Source of the DNA: Tubulanus polymorphus
Taxonomy: Eukaryota; Nemertea; Palaeonemertea; Tubulaniformes; Tubulanidae
Length of the DNA stretch: 64,000 nt
Direction: 5' to 3'
Assembly (NCBI RefSeq): GCF_964204645.1
Contig: NC_134032.1
Location: 4,056,916-4,120,915, forward strand
Shown: piece after piece, positions 23,440-35,200 of the stretch
Layout: every line of letters begins with the position of its first letter
Numbering within the stretch: position 1 is the stretch's first letter
Notes under the pieces: model-generated
What the model saw: only the letters and a program-made list of their open reading frames with translations
Database searches by the model: none
What the model was told of the DNA's origin: nothing
Translations under genes and position numbers: made by a program

Positions 23440-23690
23440 TCGTTTCCGCGTCCGTTTCTGAGTGGCGCAGAAACGAAATTTACCGCGAAGAAACGCGCCA
23501 AAACGAGCGCAGAAACGCGCCAAAACGAGCGCAGAAACGAACTTCGTTTCTGCGCCCGTTTTAGCGCGGTTATTTCTCGATTTTGCGCCGCACAAAAACG
23601 AACTTCGTTTCTGCGTCCGTGCGCGGCGCAAAAACGAAATTTAACGCGCAGAAACGAACTTCGTTTTAGCGCCCCCTTCATCCTAAAACG
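23440..23690. repeat. GC-rich palindromic CAGAAACGAA repeat
   Basis: Repeated CGCAGAAACGAA and AACGAGCG units in both orientations form several perfect hairpins, for example GCGCAGAAACGAAC followed at once by its complement near 23540-23560. The sharp change to GC-rich palindromes next to an AT-rich Polinton remnant parallels the hairpin core near 18.3 kb. Overlapping open frames here are repeat readings. Confidence 0.7.
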
Positions 23691-23929
23691 TAGCCTATTT
23701 TAGAGCCCATCAAAACGTCAATTTATTAAAACTATTTTTTTTTTTTTTACATTTGAATTTCTTTACTTAAGTGAAGGCAGTGCTACTGGCTTTAGTAAAA
23801 AATCAGAAAATCACCGATAAAGGAAGTTTTATTGCGAATAAACGTAACTCTGAAAATTAAATTAATTAGAATAATTCGTACAATAATACAACGTTTTAAG
23901 GCCGTAATTAGTATCACGAGATGAACCAT

Positions 23930-24460
23930 GGCGCCACCATCCGACCAAAATTACCGCGCATGAACGAAGAAACGCTATATTCGCTGTTTGGTCGGGCGCG
24001 TTTATCTGGGCTATGCCCCCGCTAGTGGGTATTTGTGGTTACTCTAACGAGGTTATACCCGTTTCCTGTTCGTACAACTTTCCAAACAAGAAGAAATCGT
24101 GCGTCTCGTTTTTACTATCGGCCTTCATCGGCGGGTTCATCATTCCTCTCATAGCTATGTTATTCACGTTCTATAAACACCAACAGAGGACTTAATTCGA
24201 AAGGACGCAAGAAACGCCGTAAGATGACGCTCGCTACTAACCAAGCCTCGATGTTGTTGTTCTGCGCGGCGTGGACGCCCTACACGATCCACGCCGTAGT
24301 CGACGTGTTAAACTCGTGTTAAACTCGTCATCGATTTCGTGGTTCTCGATTTTGCTTCCGATTAAGATATCCATCATACTGCATGCAGTCATGTTCGCGC
24401 TGCTCAACCACAAAGTTCGCGAACGCGTACATGCCATTTTCTTCACGATACGATGCCCCG
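23930..24460 (+). pseudogene. Opsin pseudogene, TM4-TM7
   Basis: Plus-strand frame 1 reads a TM4-like VWSGAFIWAMPPLVGI, extracellular loop 2 with SCSYNF, and TM5 (AFIGGFIIPLIAMLF). After a shift, frame 2 reads KMTLATNQASMLLF and AAWTPYTIHAVVDVL (TM6, opsin WTPY). After a second shift, frame 1 reads ILLPIKISIILHAVMFALLN. In TM7 the Lys aligns with retinal-binding Lys296: NPxxY and Asn310 positions fall at the exact expected spacing, although NPVIY has become HAVMF. The second shift is explained by an 11-bp tandem duplication, GTGTTAAACTC twice near 24305-24325. A stop follows YKHQQRT. TM1-TM3 are missing. The subfamily is not determinable. Confidence 0.75.
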
Positions 24461-24529
24461 TAAAAATTACAGTGCATCCCCTTTAAAACATTTTACAGTC
24501 CTGATCCGTCTTCGGGGGAATTTTCAACC

Positions 24530-24785
24530 CAGAGGTTCTGAACACATGTGAAGTATGGGCGATCAGCTATGGATAAATATGATAAATATGTGAGCTGATA
24601 AAATGTCTAATGTCTGGTGTTTGTAGTTCATTTTCAATTAGAAATGTCTCAGGTGAAGTTCTGAACACATGTGAAGTGTGGATATTCAGGTTTTTGAAAT
24701 TTGAAAGTGTTCTGATATAATGTCTTATATCTTGTGTTTCTAGTTCATTTTCAATCATAGATTAGTCCTCAGGTGAAGCCCTGAA
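24530..24785. repeat. Tandem duplication, period about 122 bp
   Basis: Two units beginning GGTTCTGAACACATGTGAAG (24534) and AGTTCTGAACACATGTGAAG (24657) and ending with TAGTTCATTTTCAAT lie head to tail, with a partial third start (GAAGCCCTGAA) near 24776. The minus-strand open frame 24758-24567 spans both units and is not convincing as a gene. Confidence 0.8.
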
Positions 24786-25094
24786 TATTTAGAGTGTGGG
24801 CGAGGGGTTCAGACAGCTAAACCTTTTCGGTGCCAAACTCACAGACCACTCTTTATGTAAACGGTTGATATTCTTTAGAATGCTGCGTGCAGTTAGTATT
24901 CCAGAAACCTCAGAAAAATTTGAAAGGAATAAATATGAAATTCGACGAAATTGAACGTACATATAATTATTGGTTTAGAATGTTTTGTAATATCATAAAT
25001 GATTTCAGGCGTTATAGCGGCGAATCGAGAGTGTAATCAAATAAATTCCTCCACAATAATTACATTTATCTATAGGGTAATTTTGAATGTCAAT

Positions 25095-25312
25095 GTAGTT
25101 TAAGACGATGTTATGTATTGAAAAACGATGTTTTCTGTCAGGTTGGATGTAATTCAAGACGATGTTTTCCATCAGGTTTGATGTAATTCAAGACGATGTT
25201 TTCTGTCAGGTTTGATGTAATTCAAAACGATGTTTTCTGTCAGGTTTGATGTAATTTAAGACGATGTTTTCTGTCAGGTTTGATGTAATTCAAAGCGATG
25301 TTTTCTGATGTA
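25095..25312. repeat. 34-bp tandem repeat
   Basis: About six copies of a 34-bp unit built on GATGTAATTCAAGACGATG and TTTTCTGTCAGGTTT. The first copies are degenerate; the central ones are nearly identical, which suggests recent expansion. Confidence 0.85.
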
Positions 25313-25424
25313 AGTGAGACGCAGTTCTTGAGTCGTAATTATTTTGTAAATGCGATGTGGCCGTTATTAGACCTCTGCGACACAACTGCCGGTGACGTAA
25401 ATGATATATACACACGACGTGAAT

Positions 25425-25500
25425 ATTTAGGGTTTCTGCTGCTTTCGCAGAAACCCTCTTGTATTCCTGTTGATTATTATTATTATTATAAATGGTCCAC
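25425..25500 (+). mobile_element. Retroelement 3' end: hairpin plus (TTA)n tail
   Basis: A perfect stem, AGGGTTTCTGC / GCAGAAACCCT with loop TGCTTTC, is followed by CTTGTATTCCTG and a short TTA microsatellite (25474-25492). A terminal hairpin with a TTA-repeat tail is typical of RTE-like LINE and SINE 3' ends. The 5' extent was not resolved. Confidence 0.5.
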
Positions 25501-28500
25501 TTTCCAGCCAAAAATTTTTCATAAAATGTAACTCCTCTCAGATTCGACTACCAACAGCTTATAAACGTAATTTTAAATTCTGCCAGAAATATAACTCAGC
25601 GCCTGACCGTTTCGAATTTGCGTAAAGTAATCTATTATGAATTAATCCCGCATAATTACCGGGTCTAAACAGCGACAAGAATAACGCAAAGAATCGTCAT
25701 CCATTGATAAAAGTGCACTCCGAAAAGGCTAAAATTTACCGCACGACCTTGAGCTTCAAAGTCAACCGTTAAATCACGGAATCGGACTTACAATTAGTCC
25801 GGATCCGTCATTTCCCACGAACGATAACTACAGCCGGTGCGTAATAAGTGTCTTACGAATGAAACATGGCGGATGGTTGAAATCATTTTCGGCTTAAATT
25901 TATCGCGAGTTTTAGGACATCAATGAATTTCACGAAACCATGATCCTTAAAATGAGTCAATTGGTTAATTCTATTCGTAAATAATTTACGTTGGCTACAT
26001 TTCCTGAAGATTTCTGGCTCGATTCAACGTAATATGGACAGAAATGGTAGGAATTTTCATACAGAAATTTACTTCCGCGTTCAGTCGACGACTCAGATCG
26101 ATGACAACGACAGCAGTTTTTACGTAATTTAAGGTGAGAATCCGTTAACCAGGGAATGTTTTACATGATTTCTTTATAATATTAGTACATATGGTAGCAA
26201 ATGAGTACTTGGTGAAGCAATGATCATTGTTGGCTTGCTACTTGACCTAGCTTTTTTGGGGGATACACCTAGAATAGACCCTAAATGTAGTGAATAGAGA
26301 CAGTGGAAAGCCTAAGTTGTTAGTAAGGGGCTGGTTTACACTTATGTGTACGACTACTTATTTCGATTACTTTCTTTCCAGCTATTATTCGTGGAATGAA
26401 CTGGTCACTACGGTCTTCAATTTCTTTGCCGATTCCTGCAGCTGGTGGAAATAAATTTAAACCACAGTGTGCAAGTGTACGTTCCACAGCAAGCTTTTTC
26501 GTCATTGTCGTAACTTAAGCGCAACTGTCTCAGATGCTGTAAGTACTTGACGTTTTATGTAATTGTTATTTTTTTCAGTTGCCATGTTTGTATATTTGGA
26601 TAAGTAATCAGTTATTATACTTTCTTTCACTCCTCTATGATATTATATAACCGAGTAATTATTACATTTCATTGCTTAATTGCAGGTGGAAAGAGGTCAG
26701 ATGGCATAAAAATCGACTGTGGCTGACTAATTGGTGCGATTAGATCAGGCGTTAATGTTTCATCAGGGGGTAGACAAATATTCGAAGAAAAATGAAAACT
26801 TCACCCAGTTGATTTTGCTGTAATTTTTTCGCCTGGATAAATCGACTAGTCATTCAGTTCAAAATCTGTGTTCAATAGAATTTCTTTCAATAAAATGAAA
26901 ATTTAATTGACTTATTTTTATGTAATCAAGATTGAAATTGAATGGATCTTAAAACCAGAAAAAGCATTCTTCAGAAATTTAGAAAATCCTAGACTCATAA
27001 TCAAATTCTGTGAAGTCAGTTAAGGTCTTTTGCTCGAATCAAGCCGAGGGCTCAGATGGCTAAAATTCAATTCCTCAATGTCATATAATGCAGAGTATGA
27101 AAAAGTTTACACACTGAAAAACGTTGGGCTGTGTAAGTGTAATTTGGATAAGTTAGCAATATAATGACCGTCCTGGCCCGCTGCATCTGAGACATGAACA
27201 AGTTAGATTGTGTTGCTTCGATGCTTTGCCCAACGGACTCCTAAGCAAGATTACCTGCCAAATCAAATGTAAATTAAGAAAGAAAACAACACAATTGATC
27301 AATCAATGCCTTGCGTCTTCAAAAAAATCTTCCCGGAAATATTTCTTTTTCTGCCCACCACCTGCCTCGACACGCGACGTTCAAGTTGATACAAATGCCA
27401 CCGGGGGACCATATCTTCGGTATCCTCAAAGCCATTTTGATTAGACTTTGTACATCAGTACTTTTTACATGGTAGCCCTTTTGGATCCACATAATCCAGC
27501 ATATTGTTGACCGAGGTCGCGCTTCTTTTTTACGCTTCCCATTGCAACATATGAACCAGGTTAGGCAGAAACCCGTTATCGCTGCTATGAAGCTACATTT
27601 TGTTTTAATTGTTATTGACGGATATTTAAAACCAACGGAAACAAATGACGTCTGTTTTGACAGGACGCGTTGCCGAACCGTGTAACCGTGTTAGATTTCT
27701 GCCGGTTTGTACTGGCAACTTTCAATTCTATGCGAAAGTGATTCGTCGCAGAAAAAAATGCGTTTTGACTTTGTTTTTCAGTATTTTTGGCGGTGAACAA
27801 GAATTGTCTTCAGGTAGAAATACGCTGTATAAGAACGCGTTTTTAGATTAAAATTTAGGCATTTTTCCTTAATCACTTGGAGCGCGCGCGGATCCGTATC
27901 TTATAGACTTCTGCTAAAATCACAAGTTAAAAAAAGAATCTTTTTAGTCCTTCGTGTGTTCATCACGATTTTCAATAAACAATTCTTCTTCATATGCCAG
28001 TCTTAATTTTCAATCTAGTAAATTGTAAAAGTTATGTAAATCGTAATTTTTTTTCTATCCTGTGATTTGCTAAAACGTAAGTTTTTTCATTTTTGATTTG
28101 CAAGCTTAGTTTTTTTTTCATTTCTCCCATCATTTGGATCCAATTCATCACAACTTTAACCTATTAATTTTTTTCTGCAGTCCCTTTCAAGGATCTATGT
28201 AGAACATGATAAGAAAAAAGTGATTTTTTTATTATTTTTCTGTTACCTTCAATTTTAAAACGCCTATTACAAAAAAATATTACTTTTATTTTTGCCTTTG
28301 CTCTCCTAATTTTTCTTGAAGAAAATCCGGGGTGGATCCAGTGGTAGACTGATCAGAGCACAAAGACATTGGCATGAATACTGGAAAATGACATGTTAAA
28401 GTATCCACGCTGCCCAAAAAGGGTTTGGAGAATTCAACTCAAATTCCAGTGCATTTTCAAGCAATTTCTAAGCACTTGGGACATTGAGGAGAAGCAAATC

Positions 28501-28630
28501 GAAATCTTGTGCCGCGAACTTGTCTATTTGGTCAGCGGTTATACAGCTTGTCGTGCACGTGTAACATCAAAAATTCATAAAGATGGTATTTCGGTATCAT
28601 GTGTAGGTAGTTTGTATGTATGCTGTAGTT
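25500..28630. other. Long spacer, no supported gene
   Basis: No gene is convincing here. A minus-strand open frame at 26505-26320 contains FPPAAGIGKEIEDRSDQFIP, which looks protein-like but has no clear splice context or family. Frames at 27208-27444, 27612-27851 and 28393-28722 carry no recognisable domain. A sequence near 27560 (CCCGTTATCGCTGCT) is the inverse of one near 20735, suggesting small copies of a shared repeat. Homopolymer-rich AT sequence fills 27.9-28.3 kb. Confidence 0.35.
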
Positions 28631-28634
28631 GTTG

Positions 28635-28773
28635 GGGCCAGTTGCACAGTCGTGACTTAAGTCCAAAAGTGTTCTTAAATCTTAAGACAGGTCTTAAGTT
28701 GTTAGATTGGCTAAAGAACTAAGTTGGTCTTAGACTGGTCTTAAGTCTAAGCCAGGACTGTGCAACCGGTCCC
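28635..28773. mobile_element. Short MITE with CCAGTTGCACAGTC termini
   Basis: A 139-bp unit is bounded by GGGCCAGTTGCACAGTC and its near complement GACTGTGCAACCGGTCC. The interior has CTTAAGTCCAAAAGTG and alternating TTAAGTC/GACTTAA motifs that make the whole unit self-complementary. A longer relative in opposite orientation lies at 61320-61531. There is no coding capacity. Confidence 0.7.
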
Positions 28774-29263
28774 TGAAGTCACAACCCGTGATAACAACGG
28801 CAGTGACCATCGAAAGGCTTCATGCGAGTCTGTTAAGATATCAAGAGTAAAAGTATGAACAATATTCTCGATAAAGTGAATGCGTCAGTGGTGGTTTAAT
28901 CATGCTCTCCGTGTTTCAAGCTAAAAAGGCCCGTAGATGCTATCAACCTCTATTCTGGTTTAGTGTTAGTTCTGATAAGATTATCGCAACGAATTCCACG
29001 TATTCGTATATATCTTTTTAAACATAGCCAATTACGGGTAATACTCTGGGGCGTATGCGAAATTTAGTTGAAAATTTAAACCAGTTTTTTTTTTATTTAA
29101 TAGAAATAATTGCAGCTGGAAAGAAAAATATTCATTTCGTGTCTTTGCAGTAACGCGTAATTGGAGGAATTGTAATTAGCGTCGAGTTGGTGTTCGACGA
29201 AACGAAATCAGAACTAGAATTTCTAATTATTTTGCTTATTCGGTCACATATTCGTTGTTCGGT

Positions 29264-32200
29264 ATGGAGCAGCGACTGAGAGCGCTGTTTGTAGCGTCGC
29301 TGATCGTCTGGCGAGTGAAAATCGCACGCGCCGCCGATCTGCCCGACTCAGTGACGGTCGAGTCGTCTTGTAACAACACTTGGTACCCCGTAGGTTCTAT
29401 GTCCGGTTACATCGTTTCACCGAGTTACCCGTCGTTAACGCGCGGTGTTGAATGTGGTTGGTTCGTCAACGGCTCTTCACCCGGGGGAACTTTCAACATC
29501 AAACTTTACTACGATATCGAGTCGTCGATATTCTGCCAGGATGACTACCTTATCGTCGGCGAGTCTGACAGCAGATTCTGCGGTGACGGAGAACGAGAAA
29601 TCCTCCGTAACGATTCGATCTCGTTGATATTTAGAAGTAACGTCGACGGTGCGCGAGGAAGTCGGCTTTATATCGTATATCGCCATCAACGAAGCCGTTT
29701 GAATTTGAGTCATAACTGTAGAACACCCTATCTTCTTCACTTGAGCAAGTTACAAACATCGGAAGGGTACAAATTCGCGATAAAAACATTACAATGCCAG
29801 CTCTATTTAGAATGGATCGGACTGGCGGATGATTATGCTCTGAATCTGACATTCGTAGAGGTTAGTTTCAAATTAATACGTATTTTTGAATCGGCTACGG
29901 TTAGAATTTATGACGGCTGGAACACCAGCAGTGAACCTATCGCCAATATACACGAACAATCCGGACAACCATCGGTAACATTTTATACGAAATCCAACAG
30001 GGCTACCATCTCAGGCTTGTCGTATTATTTCAAATTTCATGCGCAGTTAGTAGTGCAAATTTACCAAATATCCGATTGGAACGTCACTAATTCGTTGATT
30101 CAGATCTCTGACAACGAATCGGGAGTGCTCATTCCCGATGACAACAGTTTACACACAGTAACTCGATCAAAACACTTACACTGCTGGTCTATCGCAGTGC
30201 AGGTGTTACAGTACGTCGTCTTCAACTGGACTAGCGATGTCGTCACATCCGGTGACGTCATTGGTGTATATAAACTAGAAGGTTTACGCGTTGTAGGAAC
30301 GGCTATTTTACTCGGTTACAACTCCCTGGAATCGCTTAGCGTAAAATCTGAAGGCTTTCTCGTCATACTGTGCGTTTTAACGAAGGGCGATAAGATCAAG
30401 TCTCGAATCGATGTTTACTTTCACACGGAATCGCTTTCCATGGCAGATGTTAGTGTTTTGTCGATGTCAGTAAGTACAACACAGTCGAACCACAATCGAA
30501 GCCTTCTTCCCTTCTATTGGGCTTTCCTTCACTAGAATAATAACCTGGTTAGTACGATTCGGCGTGCAGCGAAAAAAATTGTATACCGGTAAATGTTGGC
30601 TTAGTCGCAATCACGTTAATACGAAATTCCCGGTAATACGATGTAAAAATTTCACGATCTCCTATTCATTTCTATAGTAAATAAAGACTATTAGTACTAT
30701 CGTCCACTTGAGTTCCCTTTTTTAAATTGACAGTGAAAACAAATAGCAGGAGTATGATACGGCGTTTTAAGCTAAAGATGAAATATTGAGGTAATTGAGG
30801 ATTTGTTTTACGAGGGTTACTACGAAATTCGGTTAGTACGGTCATTATGAGCGGGTTCGATGTTTCTTTTTCCAATGGGGGAGAGACCAGAGAAGAACCT
30901 TTGACCAAGAAACGCTGTCGCCACCAGGGTTCGAACCCATAAACCCTGGATTGACGAGACCAATGACTGGCGGCTTTAACCATACGGCCTCTGCGACTCT
31001 CACGTTTTTTTTTTCCATCGCACAAATCGTACTAACGAGGTTCCACTGTAATACAATCTACAGTTTATTTTTATTTTCTTCGAAATATCATGAAACGCCA
31101 AAATATGCATTTCCAACGACTTTTAATATATTTCTCCGCAGCCTTTGAATCATTTACCACTTTTTGCAACGTTCCGAGCTAGAAACGAGCCGACGATTTC
31201 GTATCGCGTCGATAGAATAATGTTCACATCCGAGGTCGACATCAACGACGATGAATTACGCATGTTGATTTTATCGGAGGACTGCGAACGAGCCGGATTT
31301 TACATATACGACGGGGGTAACTTAACGGCCCGACGCTACGGTCCGTATTGTCCCACTTCGACCAGGTACGACCGTAACGTCGTCAGTCTGATTACATCAG
31401 GGGGCCCGGTTACTATAGTAGCATACGCTTACAACTGGGACGGACAGTTGTTGGAAGACGGATATTACCAAGATATAGGATTTCAACCGACGGACTGTAC
31501 GGGATACATGCTACAGGAAGGAGAACGCCAGATCGATATTACGTCACACTGCGTCGTAATTACGCCTGAAAACCGACGCCTTCACTTGAAGAACATTCAT
31601 ATACTATCAGAACACGAATATCAGATCGATCGATGTTTTCCTACTGATCAGAAACTACCGTGCCGCAGATTTATGGTTTTAACAAGTCAGTATCTCGATA
31701 ACGGTCTCTTATTGAACAGCGTCACGATAAACAGCGATAACAGGTTCTGGCAGTATGCGCTGATAGTTAAACTGCGTCGTAAATGTCTAGGTTTGAAAAA
31801 GGTTAGGACATTCGGGGCTGGAACAATTTTCGAACGGTTTAAAGACAAATGCGGAATCATGCAGTCGCCGAACTATCCGGGGTTCGCGGGCTTCTTAGCA
31901 AGCTCTCAAATCTATCGCTTCGACTTTATTGATATGGAAGCAAGAACTAGACATGAACAGGGGTATTACAGATTCGTTATCAAACACATAGAAAGAACGC
32001 CGTGCTCAAAAACTTCTCCAAGAGATAAAGATGCGATTTTGTTCACTCAGTTGATTGGCAGCACGCGGCGCCAACCACTTGACTCGAAAATCTGTACGCT
32101 TGAATTTTCATTACTCGGTAGTGTATTTCACAGTTTAATCGCCAATGGAGTCTCTTTCCTGCTTAAAGACCGAGTGCCGACGTTCCAAATACAATATACT

Positions 32201-35200
32201 ATATTAAAAGAAGCAGCCGAAAGCGAAGGTAATCGCTGTAAATCTGGATTCATCGAGTCTGGATATCTTTCTTGCGTGAAATACATCAGACACGAACGTC
32301 AGAATTGGGAGAAGGCTGAATCGCACTGTAGATATGAGTACGCGGGACATCTACTCAGTATCAACTCAGAACAGGAAATGACGGCTATAAAAAGATTATT
32401 CGCGACAAAACTTCTGGACGAGGCATATTCGCAGAAAGCGCTCGTAATAATGATTGGATTGAAATTGCAGGTAAATTCCATTCTAGAATTTCTTTTTTAT
32501 TCAGGGGCATTTTAAGCGAATTGTAACTTATTTGAACGGCCCCGATCATATAGTAAATAGGCAAAATTTACCGATTATTGATACACGATTCTAGAAATCA
32601 TGAACATAAAGGGAAACTCAATTGCTAAAGGAGGCATACAAACTAACTGTGTATTTTACAGCCGAATACTGATGGGCATTACGCGTGGACTGATGGCAAA
32701 CCATTGAGCTACACGGAGCTAGTAACGAAACGATACCAGAAGTTATTCATGGATTGATATCTCCTCCTCGAAAACAACCGATAAATGACGTCAATATGCC
32801 GTGTACGGCGATGATACTGAATAATCCGCGAGGATCGGCGAACTGGGTTCGATTCCCGTGTCAAATCGAGGAGGTTCACACTAGTTTTGTTTGCGAATCA
32901 GATCGATATGATAACAAGCAAGGGGACATTCTAACAACGATTGCAAATGAAACAGAAGTAGCCATTAGTGGCAATATGACGCTAAACACTGTCACTTTAA
33001 ACTCAACCTGTACCCGAAATTGGCTAGGTATAGCCGGACGGTGCTACCAAATACTGACAGACTGGAACAAACAACGAGGTTTAGATATCGAAACAGCGAC
33101 GGAGATGTGTCGCGCTATTCGTGGTGAAATAGGCACGTTCACTTCTTTAACGGACAATAAAGTGAATAACGTTATCACTACGTTTAACTATCAACACCGA
33201 TATGGCGCTGTGTTAGTAACTGATGGATGGAACAGATTCAGAGCGATAAGGCCAACACTAACCAGGGATGAAATCACGTATATTTATTCACTGGTTTGGT
33301 CTGCTCCAACCATTGATAACGCAACAGAAATAGCCGTTGTACATTCTGTTTTGTGTTCCTACAATGTAACTGATGAAGAGTTAGCTTCTATAAGCGGTTG
33401 TAAATCGTGGCAGTTTCGATGTAACGACGGAAGATGTATCAGCGACCATCGCGTATGTGATACCAGATACGACTGTCAACGCGGTGAAGATGAACTTAAC
33501 TGTACGGATATACATCTAGACAGTCAGTTCAGCTGTAACGATGGACGGGTCATATCGATAAGTGGGTTCTGTGATTTCATACAGGATTGTCCGGATGGTT
33601 CCGATGAGAACTCGTGCTTCCATATTCCATGTTCGCCCGGCCAATACCGATGTAAAAGTGGTCAATGTGTCAGTAGGTCTAACAGATGTGACGGAGTAAT
33701 GAATTGTCAAGACGGCTCCGATGAAATTGACTGCACCACTCAACTATGTGGGGGGTTCATGTGTAACAGTGGAGAATGTATCAGTTCCCAGTTGTATCAG
33801 GATGGAGTCGTGGATTGCAGTGGGAGTCTCGAAGAAGATGAATTAATATCAACTAATAATGTAACAGTAAATCCCACGATTCATTGCAATATTGAGAATC
33901 ACTGTGTGACCAACTTCACAAATCTTTGCGAGGAATCTGATGAACAAAGATGTTCTTTCGATTCTCCGCATTGCTATTCTAGACGTCACAGATGTGTTCT
34001 AGAAAGGATGTCATCTGGTTACCCGGTTTGTAGAAATCTCGAGCACGTATTGAGATGTGAAGAATTTGAATGCCCAGCTAGTACTGTAAAATGTCCAACA
34101 TCGTATTGTATACCGATCAGACAGGTCTGTGATGGTCAATCAGATTGTCCCAATTCAGAAGATGAACACAATTGCGAGACATTTTCATGTCCAGGAATGT
34201 TTAAATGTGGCCACGAAAATCGATGCATTTCGCAATCGGAAGTTTGTGATGGTGTTATGAATTGTAAATATACGACCGATGACGAGGCTTTCTGCAACGT
34301 CACGTGCCCTAACCGTTGTCAATGTCAAGGTCATTCTGTTCACTGTAGAAATGTCGGCCTCACCGATATCACTGACCTCCTAGCGATTACAACTCGAATT
34401 CTAATGCTGTCAAATAACAGAGTAATTTTCAATGTGTCGACATTTTTTTCATTCGTTTATCTTCGTACGCTCAATATCTCCTTCAATGGTTTATCGCACG
34501 TTTTGCCAAACTCGTTCTCAAACCTGCGTAATCTAAACTCCTTAGACCTTACTCACAATAACATAACATCCTTATACGCGAAATCATTTTTAGGCTTGGG
34601 TAGTCTGAAGGAACTGTTTATAACAGAAAATCCAATTCGATATTTAGAAGAAGGAAGCTTCAGCGGTTTAAGATCGCTTCCAATGTTTGATCTGCACGGA
34701 CTGCACATTTCGGTACTTGGTGCAAATGTATTCTCAGGTCTGTCCTCAATGACTTCATTAAATATCAGCAGCAATAAAATCAACTTAATATCTAAACATG
34801 CTTTCTCTGGTTTAAACGAACTTTTGCATCTTGATTTAGCAAACAATTCAAATTACATTTCTACAGACAATGATACTTTCGGTAACCTGACATCACTAGT
34901 CTCCCTAAAATCTGATGCGTACAAATTTTGCTGCATGGCTCCGAATGTCGACCAGTGCCTTCCCGAAGCTGATCAATTTTCCTCCTGTTCCGACCTGATG
35001 GGTAATTCAGTTCTCCGAGCGATCATCTGGGTCATCGCTGCATTCAGCTTTTTCGCCAACAGCGTTGTCATTTTACTTCGCATTCGACTATCATCATCCA
35101 AAACAAACAACAGTTCCTCTGATATCCTCATCATGAATCTCGCAGCTTGCGATTTCCTGATGTCGATTTATTTATTCTTGATCGCGGGTGCCGATTACGT

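Noticed and set aside
23364..23703. Several overlapping basic ORFs on both strands
   Set aside because: All arise from palindromic CAGAAACGAA repeats; no conserved domain.
30905..31010. Functional tRNA gene
   Set aside because: The B-box is perfect, but the T-stem and the anticodon arm do not fold properly and the insert is too long.
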